Notes under the pieces: model-generated | Databases searched by the model: none | What the model was told of the DNA's origin: nothing | Seen by the model: the letters and a program-made list of their open reading frames with translations, nothing else | Shown here: positions 8,535 through 15,917 of the stretch, piece after piece | How positions within the stretch are numbered: the first letter of the stretch is position 1 | How the letters are laid out: every line of letters begins with the position of its first letter | Made by a program: the position numbers and the translations under genes | NCBI RefSeq assembly: GCF_012641435.1 | Contig: NZ_JABAIJ010000015.1 | Coordinates: 1-64,000, forward strand | From: Rhizobium sp. P38BS-XIX | GTDB taxonomy: Bacteria; Pseudomonadota; Alphaproteobacteria; Rhizobiales; Rhizobiaceae | Reading direction: 5' to 3' | Length of the DNA stretch: 64,000 nucleotides

Positions 8535-10214
8535 ATGAGTGCGAAGGGAACAGGCGCTCCGGTGCCGGCAGCTTGGCTCGCAGCCTTGGGGCTGATCATC
8601 ATTGTCGCCTTTCCCTTCGTCGCAGTCGTGCTGCAGGCCGTCTTTCCCTCGCTCGGGCAAGGCTCGTTTGCGGCCCCCTTCTCGGCCATCGGCAAGACGC
8701 TGGCCGATGAAGCGCTGATCGGCATGACGACGAATACCATCCTTCTTGGCTGCGCCGTCGTTCTCGCCTCGGCTGTTATCGCCGTTCCCCTTGGTGTATT
8801 GCGGGCGCTTTACCGCATTCCCTTCGCGCCGGTATGGGACGTGCTACTGCTGACGCCCTTCATGATCCCGCCCTATATCGCCACGCTCGGCTGGATCATG
8901 ACGCTGCAGCCGCGCGGCTATCTCCAGCAGCTCGTCGGCTTCAACCTCGCCTCGACCCTCTTCTCCCTGGCCGGCATGACCGTGGTCATGACCTTCAACA
9001 CATTTCCGGTGGTCTATTTCGCCGTCTCGCGCACGGTCGAGGCCGTCGGCGCCCGCTATGCCGATGTCGGCCGCGTCTTCGGCGCCTCGCCCGCACGCGC
9101 CTTCTGGCGGATCACGCTGCCGCTGTCGGCACCGGGCCTTGCCGCCAGCCTGTTGCTGGTCTTTGCCGCCGCGATCGAGGAATACGGCACGCCGGCAGCG
9201 CTCGGCCGTCGCGCCGGCTTCCAGGTGCTTGTGACCGGCATCGACACCCGCATCGGCGACTGGCCGATCGACCTGCCGGGTGCGGCCATCCTGTCGCTCA
9301 CCCTCGTCATCATCTCGCTGATCGCATTTCTCATCCAGCGCCGGATTCTTTCGCGCCGCTCCTACCAGACCGTCAGCGGCAAGCCGCAGAACAAGGACAA
9401 GCGGCCGCTCGGCGCGATGACCGCGCCTGTTCTGCTGGCCTTCGGCATCGTCTCGTTCCTCGCGACCGGCGTGCCCATGCTGTCGATCCTCGCAACCGCG
9501 CTCTCGAAAACGATCTCGCGCGGCCTCGTCATCGACAATCTCGGCTTCGACAATTTCGCTTCCGTCTTCGGCAACAGCGCCGGCGCGCTGGCCGCCCTCG
9601 GCAACAGCCTAGCGCTCGGTGTCGGCACCGCCGTCATCACCGGTCTCATCGGCATTACAGCAGCCTATACCGTCGTGAAAACGAAGATGCGCGGCCGCAT
9701 GCTGATCGACATTATGACCGTGCTGCCGAATGCGCTCCCCGGCATCGTCGTCGCCGTGGGCCTGATCCTCGTCTGGAACATGCCCGGCCTGCCATTCACG
9801 CCCTACAACACCGGCATCATCCTGCTGCTGGCCTATTGCTGCATCCTGCTGCCCCAGACGGCGCGCTATTCCGCCGCCGCCTTCCAGCAGATCGGCGACA
9901 ATCTCGAGGCTGCCGCCCGTGTCTCGGGTGCCGGAACACTGACAGTCTTCCGCCGCATCCTGCTGCCGCTGGTGCTGCCGAGCCTGGCATCCGCCATGCT
10001 GCTCGTCTTCGCGCTCGCCTCCCGTGAGCTCGTCGCCTCGATCGTGCTGGCGCCCGTCGGTATGCAGACCATCGCTACCTTCATCTGGCGACAGTTCGAA
10101 CAAGGCTCGATCGGCCTCGGCATGGCCATGGCCTTCGTGACGATCATCCTGACGACGCTGATCCCGCTTCTCTTCCTCTCACTTCTGCGCCGCAGCGGGC
10201 TCGTCGCCGAATAG
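8535..10214 (+). CDS. fbpB: Fe(III)-type ABC transporter, fused double permease
   Basis: The 559-aa integral membrane protein consists of two permease halves. Each half carries an EAA-type ATPase-docking loop: FGASPARAFWRITLPLSAPG in the first half and EAAARVSGAGTLTVFRRILL in the second. About twelve hydrophobic segments are visible. Fused permeases of this kind are typical of the FbpB/SfuB group that works with one ATPase and one binding protein. The start lies 11 bp after the binding-protein stop, so the genes are co-transcribed. It moves the substrate handed over by the upstream binding protein across the inner membrane. Confidence 0.84.
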   Translation: MSAKGTGAPVPAAWLAALGLIIIVAFPFVAVVLQAVFPSLGQGSFAAPFSAIGKTLADEALIGMTTNTILLGCAVVLASAVIAVPLGVLRALYRIPFAPVWDVLLLTPFMIPPYIATLGWIMTLQPRGYLQQLVGFNLASTLFSLAGMTVVMTFNTFPVVYFAVSRTVEAVGARYADVGRVFGASPARAFWRITLPLSAPGLAASLLLVFAAAIEEYGTPAALGRRAGFQVLVTGIDTRIGDWPIDLPGAAILSLTLVIISLIAFLIQRRILSRRSYQTVSGKPQNKDKRPLGAMTAPVLLAFGIVSFLATGVPMLSILATALSKTISRGLVIDNLGFDNFASVFGNSAGALAALGNSLALGVGTAVITGLIGITAAYTVVKTKMRGRMLIDIMTVLPNALPGIVVAVGLILVWNMPGLPFTPYNTGIILLLAYCCILLPQTARYSAAAFQQIGDNLEAAARVSGAGTLTVFRRILLPLVLPSLASAMLLVFALASRELVASIVLAPVGMQTIATFIWRQFEQGSIGLGMAMAFVTIILTTLIPLLFLSLLRRSGLVAE

Positions 10215-10240
10215 GTTCTGCGCAAAGAGCGCCGGCTAGT

Positions 10241-10705
10241 TTATTCGCTCTCATCCACGGGCGGCGGCACGACGACCAGAGTGTCCTCGGCCATCAGCAT
10301 CCGCCCATCCTGCGCCCGCAGCTCCAGCCGCCGCACCGGCAGGCTTGTCACCCTGTCGACCAGCGTTACATGCGGCTCATTTGGCGCGAAGAAGAAATCC
10401 TCGCCCCATTGGCGAAGCGCCACCAGCAGCGGAAACAGGCCCTGCCCCTTCTGCGTCAGCACATACTCCTGATAGGGGCTGCCATCGGCGGCCGGCACGG
10501 TATCCATGATGCCGTGAGCAACGAGATTGCGCAGCCGGGCCGAGAGGATGTTCTTGGCAAGCCCGAGGCTCTTCTGAAACTCGCCGAACCGGCGCAGCCC
10601 ATCGAAGGCGTCGCGGATGATCAACAGCGACCACCAGTCACCGATCGCATCCAGCGGCCGCGCCACCCCGCACATGGAATCCCTGTGGCTTACTCTTTTG
10701 GCCAT
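10241..10705 (-). CDS. HxlR-family winged-helix transcriptional regulator
   Basis: The 154-aa protein carries the HxlR pattern: an N-terminal cysteine (DSMCGVARPL), then IGDWWSLLIIRDAF, FGEFQKSLGLAKNILSARL (recognition helix) and YVLTQKGQGL in the wing. About 50 extra residues follow the winged helix, so it is longer than the minimal 110-residue family. I prefer the start at 10705, close to the conserved cysteine. An in-frame ATG at 10735 has a better AAGGA site and would add ten residues. It is divergent from a dehalogenase-like hydrolase, and the shared intergenic region contains a repeated operator-like motif, so it probably controls that gene and itself. Confidence 0.85.
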   Translation of the reverse strand: MAKRVSHRDSMCGVARPLDAIGDWWSLLIIRDAFDGLRRFGEFQKSLGLAKNILSARLRNLVAHGIMDTVPAADGSPYQEYVLTQKGQGLFPLLVALRQWGEDFFFAPNEPHVTLVDRVTSLPVRRLELRAQDGRMLMAEDTLVVVPPPVDESE

Positions 10706-10785
10706 GCCGCTCTGCCCTCGCTCGCTTTCATTCATCCTTGTCGAAGCGACGCCGATAAGCCGTCGCATCGTCACTCGAATATAAC

Positions 10786-10841
10786 GGTTGCAAATTAAAA
10801 CCACAAGAGCTATCGCAGTTATGGTTTCAAACTAAAACCAC
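10786..10841. promoter_or_regulatory. Duplicated operator-like motif between the HxlR gene and the hydrolase gene
   Basis: Two near-identical 19-mers occur in the same orientation: GGTTGCAAATTAAAACCAC at 10786-10804 and GGTTTCAAACTAAAACCAC at 10823-10841. They differ at two positions and start 37 bp apart. Each has partial dyad symmetry (GGTTT...AAACC in the second). The second copy ends 14 bp before the hydrolase ATG. The position between divergent genes and the exact repetition make HxlR binding sites the likely explanation. Confidence 0.7.
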
Positions 10842-10855
10842 GATAGGAGAGCAAT

Positions 10856-11776
10856 ATGATTCCCTCTGACGCCACCTTCGCAGGCACATTCCCCTTCGCT
10901 CCGCATTTCACAGATGCACCGGGTTTTCGCATGCACTACGTCGATGAAGGACCACGCGACGGCGAAGTCGTTCTCTGCCTGCATGGCGAGCCAACCTGGG
11001 GTTATCTGTTTCGACACCTCATCTCGACCTTGAGCCGCACGCACCGCGTCGTCGTTCCCGACCACATGGGCTTCGGCAAAAGCGAAACACCGGCCGACCG
11101 CAGCTATCGGCTGCAAGATCATATCGCCAATCTGGAGGCTTTCGTGCTCGCGCTCGGCCTCACCGATATCACCCTCGTTATGCATGATTTCGGCGGCCCG
11201 GTCGGCATGGCCCTTGCCGCCCGTCATCCTGACCGTATCAGTCGCATCATCTCCGCAAACGGCCCAACGCCCTTCGGCCAACCTGACAGCATGGAGCGAG
11301 GCGTGGCAAATGCCGCCGTATCCCCGTGGTTTCAATGGATTCTCAAGGCCGAAGCCGATGGCACGCTGGAGCCCGTGCTCGACAATCTCGGCTATAACAT
11401 TCTGAGCACGCTCAAGCTCAATGGCTTTGAAAACAACGGCGTCATCGACGACACCTGGATCGAAGCCTATGGCACGCCTTTTGCCACCGCGGCCGAGTGC
11501 CTCGGCGCGCTCGGCTGGGCCAAAGGCTTTGCGACCGACGCCCATCAATTCGAGATACCTGATCCCGCAGCCCAGCGCATCATCCGTGGCAAACCGGCGC
11601 TCGCCATATGGGGCGAAGCGGACAGGACGCTGCATGCGGAACATTTCCTGCCGCTCTTCTCCGCCCTCTTCCCGTCGGGCCCCATCGAACGCCTCCCCGG
11701 TGTCGGCCATTATTGCTTCGAGGATGCGCCGGAAACCATCTCGAGCCTGATCGCGGATTTCCTGCGACGGAGCTGA
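10856..11776 (+). CDS. Alpha/beta hydrolase of the haloalkane dehalogenase type
   Basis: The 306-aa protein has the oxyanion-hole motif HGEPTW (43-48), typical of the dehalogenase I subfamily. Its nucleophile elbow is VMHDFGG with Asp111 in place of the usual Ser, an acid in the GEADRTL region and a catalytic His at 285 (GVGHYC). An Asp nucleophile points to haloalkane dehalogenase or epoxide-hydrolase chemistry. In characterised dehalogenases the residue after the nucleophile is Trp, which holds the halide; here it is Phe112, so dehalogenase activity is uncertain. GATAGGAGAG gives a good ribosome site. It is probably regulated by the divergent HxlR protein. Confidence 0.8.
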   Translation: MIPSDATFAGTFPFAPHFTDAPGFRMHYVDEGPRDGEVVLCLHGEPTWGYLFRHLISTLSRTHRVVVPDHMGFGKSETPADRSYRLQDHIANLEAFVLALGLTDITLVMHDFGGPVGMALAARHPDRISRIISANGPTPFGQPDSMERGVANAAVSPWFQWILKAEADGTLEPVLDNLGYNILSTLKLNGFENNGVIDDTWIEAYGTPFATAAECLGALGWAKGFATDAHQFEIPDPAAQRIIRGKPALAIWGEADRTLHAEHFLPLFSALFPSGPIERLPGVGHYCFEDAPETISSLIADFLRRS

Positions 11777-11984
11777 GGCCATAAGGTCAAGTTAATCGCG
11801 ACCCAAACAGAGGAGCGGGAAACCCTCCCGCCCTCACCACGTCCCGATCTCGCCTCTCCCTGCCCGCGAGAAACGCCAAGACAGGAATCGCGGCAAACGT
11901 CAAACCAGAGACCCATCCAATTGACATTCTCCACGATTGTGACACCGTTCGGCAATGGTTGCTGACCCAACGTTTTGAGGCAAA

Positions 11985-12380
11985 ATGACAAAACGATCGC
12001 AAGCCGTTATCACCACAGCCGAAGAGCGCCCGCGCGACGGATGGAACGACCCTGTCCATGGCTCCATCTCCTGGCACACGCTGCTCAGCAGCGACATGAC
12101 CCCCACGGACAGCATGAGCGCCGGCATCGCAGACCTCGCGCCCGGCGGCGAACTCAAGCCGCACCGCCACAACCCATCGGAAATCTACTTCATCTTCGAG
12201 GGAACCGGCATCGTCCAGATCGACGGAGAAGAGACGGCCGTCAAATCCGGCACAACAGTCTTCATCCCCGGCAACGCCGAACACGGCATCCGCAACGAAT
12301 CATCCGCCAATCTGAAATTCTTCTACGTGTTTCCGACCGGGTCTTTTGCGGACGTGGTCTATCGGTTTCCGGAGGGGTGA
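11985..12380 (+). CDS. Single-domain cupin protein
   Basis: This 131-aa protein has both cupin motifs. The first is HRHNPSEIYFIFEGTG with His60, His62 and Glu66 as metal ligands. The second is FIPGNAEHGIRN with His100 as the fourth ligand. PGGELKPHRH and the small size place it with the single-domain metal-binding cupins, which include small-molecule binders, isomerases, dioxygenases and lyases. I cannot choose a substrate. It is preceded by about 200 bp of non-coding DNA and followed by a gene of different base composition, so it marks the right edge of native sequence before the tRNA-Ser locus. Confidence 0.82.
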   Translation: MTKRSQAVITTAEERPRDGWNDPVHGSISWHTLLSSDMTPTDSMSAGIADLAPGGELKPHRHNPSEIYFIFEGTGIVQIDGEETAVKSGTTVFIPGNAEHGIRNESSANLKFFYVFPTGSFADVVYRFPEG

Positions 12381-12432
12381 GCACGAGAAAGCACGCCGTT
12401 TATGAACTTGATCTCAGCAGGACGCTTTACTC

Positions 12433-13182
12433 ATGCGAAAGCTAGAAGAATGGGAGCGGCATTTTAATAGTGTCGGCTGGTTTATCCCGCCATACATTCA
12501 GATGGGGCACCTAGCATCACTGGCTTCTGCAATTCGTGCATCAAACGGTAGCTTTACCCAAGATGAGCTTGAGGGCCGCATGGCCTATCTCTATGAGCCT
12601 ATTGGCGTTGCCGCTATGGTATGTGATCGATATCCAATCACTCCCGTCATCAGCGAGTACCGACAGACAATTGCCGAGGCCGTTGCAGCTCATTTTGCTG
12701 GACTTCACCATACCGCCGTTGCCGGCTTAATTCCCGTAATTGAGGGCGCCGGGCGAGAGCTGCTGAATGTCAGAGGAGAAGGAGCGCCCAAGCTCGGGGT
12801 GCGCAAAGTGTTTGCCACTCTAGCCTCAAATTGCCTAAACGAGGTTCGCCGACAGCAAATGGGCGACATGGACGAAATCGAGTCCATGTTCATTGCATTC
12901 GAAAGTTTTACGCGGGACTACATTTATACAGATTCATCGCTTTATAGTTTAGCGGATAAAACTAATAGGCACGGCATAACCCATGGCAGATACCGTGACT
13001 CTGACTACGGTCGACCATTGAATTTTTATAAAACAATCTCTGCTGTCGATTTCCTTACGTTCATATCGTCCTTAAGAGCGAATCTGTCGTGGTTTGCGCC
13101 GACTCCGACAACGACATCCCTGAAGCTAGCAGCTGTTTATGAAAAGCTTGCCCGAAAGCCCATTCTGGCAGACTTCGACTAG
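12433..13182 (+). CDS. Orphan protein with HEPN-like R-x4-H motif, next to tRNA-Ser
   Basis: This 249-aa protein has no signal peptide or membrane segment, and I do not recognise a named family. It has a mostly helical N-terminal part. HTAVAGLIPVIEGAGREL (93-110) resembles the buried helix preceding HEPN domains. KTNRHGITHG (176-185) contains Arg179, a polar residue and His184 in the R-x4-H spacing of HEPN ribonucleases. Base composition is visibly AT-richer than its neighbours (for example 12900-13060). The next feature is the 3' end of tRNA-Ser, a common integration point. A weak AGGA lies about ten bases before the ATG. Coding and horizontal origin seem likely; ribonuclease or defence function is inference only. 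Confidence 0.7.
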   Translation: MRKLEEWERHFNSVGWFIPPYIQMGHLASLASAIRASNGSFTQDELEGRMAYLYEPIGVAAMVCDRYPITPVISEYRQTIAEAVAAHFAGLHHTAVAGLIPVIEGAGRELLNVRGEGAPKLGVRKVFATLASNCLNEVRRQQMGDMDEIESMFIAFESFTRDYIYTDSSLYSLADKTNRHGITHGRYRDSDYGRPLNFYKTISAVDFLTFISSLRANLSWFAPTPTTTSLKLAAVYEKLARKPILADFD

Positions 13183-13286
13183 CGAATCTCATCTCATCTT
13201 TTTGTTTAAGACTTTTAGAAATACCAATTAATATGAGATTCAGCTGCGAGCAAAGGTAACAAAATGCCTCACAAACATCTTGTGAC

Positions 13287-13376
13287 TGGCGGAGAGGGTG
13301 GGATTTGAACCCACGATACCCTTGCAGGTATGCCGCATTTCGAGTGCGGTGCATTCGACCACTCTGCCACCTCTCC
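13287..13376 (-). tRNA. tRNA-Ser (anticodon CGA)
   Basis: On the minus strand a 90-nt class II tRNA can be read. The acceptor stem GGAGAGG pairs with CCTCTCC and is followed by G and an encoded CCA. The anticodon loop CTCGAAA gives CGA, reading the serine codon UCG. A long variable arm (about CATACCTGCAAGGGTATC) and a GTTCAAATC T-loop follow. Its 3' end faces the AT-richer orphan gene at 12433-13182. Confidence 0.95.
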
Positions 13377-13472
13377 GGTTATGCTGGTCGGCGCTGTCAG
13401 GCGCGGAGGGCTACATAGCGAGAGACGAAGAGGATAGCAAGGGCGAATATGAAAGCTTTTCATCCTTTCGCC

Positions 13473-13499
13473 TTGACAGATCAGGGACGCTTATATATC
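13473..13499 (+). promoter_or_regulatory. Candidate sigma-70-type promoter for rplU-rpmA
   Basis: A perfect TTGACA (13473-13478) is followed after 15 bp by TATATC (13494-13499), within an AT-rich TTATATAT run. It lies about 180 bp before rplU and points towards it. The spacer is short by E. coli standards; the CTTGAC box is the element most conserved in alphaproteobacterial promoters. Confidence 0.45.
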
Positions 13500-13680
13500 C
13501 GTGCGGCGCAATAGGTGTGGATAAGTCCGTGCCTTGCCAGCCCTGCTTTGCGCAGGGTTTCACCGGCAGATCTTTTCGAGACCATTAAGTCTCTGGAATT
13601 CCTGCTAAACTCAGACTGATAAAAAGACAGCCACTCGCCTTCGGGACGAGAGAGCTGGAACGAACATGAAAGGATAAAAA

Positions 13681-13998
13681 ATGTTCGCAGTCATCAAGAC
13701 CGGCGGTAAGCAGTACCGAGTGGCAGCAAACGACGTGCTGACCATCGAGAAGCTCGAAGTCACCGCCGGCGACACCGTAGAATTCACCGAAGTCCTCGTT
13801 ATCGGCGAAGGCGCCGACGCTGCGATTGGTGCTCCCTTCGTTCAGGGCGCTTCCGTCAAGGCCGAAGTGGTCGAGCACAACCGCGGCAAGAAGGTCATCG
13901 CCTTCAAGAAGCGCCGTCGTCAGAACTCGAAGCGTTCGCGCGGCCATCGTCAGCATCACACGGTTGTCCGCATCACGGACATCGTGGCTGCCAAGTAA
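13681..13998 (+). CDS. rplU: 50S ribosomal protein L21
   Basis: The 105-aa protein begins MFAVIKTGGKQYRVA, the invariant L21 start. FKKRRRQNSKRSRGHRQ near residues 77-93 is the conserved basic 23S rRNA-binding loop. A GAAAGGATAAAA site precedes the ATG. It is 32 bp upstream of rpmA, the usual L21-L27 operon. The leader from the promoter at about 13473 is roughly 180 nt long and could carry regulation, but I see no named structure in it. Confidence 0.98.
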   Translation: MFAVIKTGGKQYRVAANDVLTIEKLEVTAGDTVEFTEVLVIGEGADAAIGAPFVQGASVKAEVVEHNRGKKVIAFKKRRRQNSKRSRGHRQHHTVVRITDIVAAK

Positions 13999-14030
13999 GT
14001 AACGGGATCAGGGTTTAAAGGAGAACTCCA

Positions 14031-14300
14031 ATGGCACACAAAAAAGCTGGCGGTTCCTCGCGCAACGGTCGCGATTCCGAATCCAAGCGCCTTGGCGTGA
14101 AGAAGTTCGGCGGCGAAACCGTCATCGCAGGCAACATTATCGTGCGTCAGCGCGGTACGCAGTGGCACCCGGGTTCCAACGTTGGCCTCGGCAAGGATCA
14201 CACGATTTTTGCGCTTACGGCGGGCAACGTGAACTACCGTACGAAGGCCAATGGCCGCGTGTACGTGTCTGTAATGCCGAAAGCGGAAGCAGCGGAATAA
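14031..14300 (+). CDS. rpmA: 50S ribosomal protein L27
   Basis: This 89-aa protein begins MAHKKAGGSSRNGRDSESKR, the nearly invariant N-terminus of L27, whose tail reaches the peptidyl transferase centre. RQRGTQWHPGSNVGLGKDHT in the middle is equally diagnostic. AAAGGAGAA lies just upstream of the ATG. It is the second gene of rplU-rpmA and is followed by a strong symmetric terminator at 14366-14400. Confidence 0.98.
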   Translation: MAHKKAGGSSRNGRDSESKRLGVKKFGGETVIAGNIIVRQRGTQWHPGSNVGLGKDHTIFALTAGNVNYRTKANGRVYVSVMPKAEAAE

Positions 14301-14365
14301 GCCGGTAGCGCTCTAAAACAGCCGGCGTCTCATCGACCCGGCTGACGCTACAAGGTTCAGTCAAG

Positions 14366-14400
14366 AAAAAAGGGGAGATGGGGCGCCATCTCCCCTTTTT
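14366..14400 (+). terminator. Rho-independent terminator after rpmA (symmetric)
   Basis: A 10-bp stem GGGGAGATGG (14372-14381) pairs with CCATCTCCCC (14386-14395) around a GGCG loop. It is flanked by six A before and five T after, so it could work on either strand. Confidence 0.9.
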
Positions 14401-14429
14401 CTTTACCCTCAACCAAGGAGGACTGAACC

Positions 14430-15065
14430 ATGCAAGGCGAATTGTTAAGGGAAGACCAATCAAGGTCTCCCGAAGAACGGCTGAGGCCGGATAGGTTAAG
14501 GACCGATTGCCCCGTCTTACTGTCGGAAAGGCTCGTTCTGCGCGCGCCCCACGAAGAAGACATCGACGCCCTTGCCCATCTCGCCAACAACGCCAATGTC
14601 GCCACGATGGTGTCGCGTATGCCGCACCCGTATACGGCCAATGATGCCGCCGATTTCGTGCGACGCACGAAACTTGGCGAGATTGGCAAGTGCGTCTATG
14701 CGATTACGAAAGCCGACAACGGCGCCTTTCTCGGATGCTGCGGGGTCGAGCCGACGGCCGATCCGCGCACCGTCGAGATCGGCTATTGGCTGGGCGAACC
14801 CTATTGGAACCAGGGCTACACGACCGAGGCAGCACACGCGCTGGTCGACATGGTCTTCCGCACGCGGGAGAATGTCGCCCAGATCGATGCCCGTTGCCGG
14901 GTCATGAATGTCGCCTCGAGACGGGTCATTCAAAAGTGCGGCTTCCAGTTTCAGGGATCGGGCCTCGCCGCATCCCTGGCGCTCGGCAGCACCGTACCGG
15001 TCGAATGGTACAGGCTCGATCGCAAGACCTGGATATCCTTGCGTAGCTGGGGAGGTCAGAGATGA
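14430..15065 (+). CDS. GNAT-family N-acetyltransferase (RimJ/RimL-like)
   Basis: This 211-aa protein has the RimJ/RimL layout. LLSERLVLRAPHEEDIDAL opens the domain (about 30-50), EIGYWLGEPYWNQGYTTEA carries the acetyl-CoA pyrophosphate-binding loop, and ASRRVIQKCGFQ is motif B. The family moves acetyl from acetyl-CoA to an amine, often a protein N-terminus or a small molecule; the substrate is unknown. ACCAAGGAGGACTGAACC provides a strong ribosome site. Its last codons overlap the start of a second GNAT gene (ATGA), so the two are translationally coupled, and obgE follows downstream. Confidence 0.88.
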   Translation: MQGELLREDQSRSPEERLRPDRLRTDCPVLLSERLVLRAPHEEDIDALAHLANNANVATMVSRMPHPYTANDAADFVRRTKLGEIGKCVYAITKADNGAFLGCCGVEPTADPRTVEIGYWLGEPYWNQGYTTEAAHALVDMVFRTRENVAQIDARCRVMNVASRRVIQKCGFQFQGSGLAASLALGSTVPVEWYRLDRKTWISLRSWGGQR

Positions 15066-15649
15066 ACGCGCTCGCCCTCACCCGTCGAAACGACCGGATC
15101 CTGACACCCGGGCCGACGCCGGTCATCCAGACCGGCCGACTGACGCTGCGCCCGCACCGGCTCAGCGACGCCGACATGATCGCGGAATCGCTTTCAGATT
15201 TCGCCGTCACCCGCATGCTGGCCCGCGTCCCCGCGCCCTATGACCGGCAGGATGCGCTCGACTGGCTGGTCGAGCACACCGCCGGACTGGGCACCGATTG
15301 GGAACTGGCCATCACCGAGCGGGATGATGCCCATATCGGCAACGTCGGTATCGAGCTCCGCCACGGCCGCTGGCACCTCGGTTATTGGCTGAACCGCTTC
15401 TATTGGCGGCAAGGCATCATGACCGAAGCGGTCAAGGCTGCGCTCGAACGTTTTGCCCGTCGCATGCCCGAAGTCGCCATCCATTCCGGCGTCTTCGCCG
15501 ACAATCCGGCATCCTTGAAGCTGCAGCAAAAGCTCGGCTTCGAGATCACCGGTTGCTCGGAGATCTACAGCTTTGCCCGCAACACCATGGTTCCGCACAT
15601 CGAAACCACGCTGAAGCCGGGCGCGCTGCGGCTCTTTCAGGCGGCCTGA
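15062..15649 (+). CDS. GNAT-family N-acetyltransferase (second of a pair)
   Basis: This 195-aa protein is a divergent relative of the preceding one: IQTGRLTLRPHRLSDADMI begins the fold, HLGYWLNRFYWRQGIMTEA is the acetyl-CoA loop and NPASLKLQQKLGFE is motif B. The ATG overlaps the upstream stop by four bases. Two coupled acetyltransferases could have arisen by tandem duplication, but similarity between them is limited to family motifs. The substrate is unknown. A perfect hairpin follows at 15664-15690, and about 270 bp of non-coding DNA separates it from obgE. Confidence 0.88.
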   Translation: MNALALTRRNDRILTPGPTPVIQTGRLTLRPHRLSDADMIAESLSDFAVTRMLARVPAPYDRQDALDWLVEHTAGLGTDWELAITERDDAHIGNVGIELRHGRWHLGYWLNRFYWRQGIMTEAVKAALERFARRMPEVAIHSGVFADNPASLKLQQKLGFEITGCSEIYSFARNTMVPHIETTLKPGALRLFQAA

Positions 15650-15663
15650 GATCCCTGGAATCG

Positions 15664-15690
15664 GTCATCGCCGGTCAAACCGGCGATGAC
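15664..15690 (+). terminator. Perfect 11-bp hairpin after the GNAT pair
   Basis: GTCATCGCCGG (15664-15674) pairs exactly with CCGGCGATGAC (15680-15690) around TCAAA. There is no T run, so it is either a weak or Rho-assisted terminator or an mRNA 3'-end stabiliser. Confidence 0.45.
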
Positions 15691-15917
15691 CTACATACCA
15701 ATCATGCAGTTCCGCCCCTTTATGGCACGGGAGCCGCACGATATTCTTTGACCTCAGCCCGAAGCGCCTATATCGAAGGCGACATGACGGGCAAACGGCC
15801 GCCCAATGCGTCCCCTGGATGCGTGAGGCGCGGCAACCATGGAAAAGAGCGCATAGGCTTTTCTGAATCCCATTCGATCCGAAGGGATATGCGCCGATAC
15901 CGAGTGACGGACGTAAG

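Noticed and set aside
8834..10027. 397-aa open frame in another frame of the fused permease gene
   Set aside because: Extreme Arg/His content and full overlap with the permease coding sequence.
12300..13290. Direct repeat of the tRNA-Ser 3' end that would mark an island boundary
   Set aside because: I looked for a second copy of the GGGATTTGAACCC / GGAGAGGGTGGG segment near the orphan gene and found none, so no attachment site is claimed.
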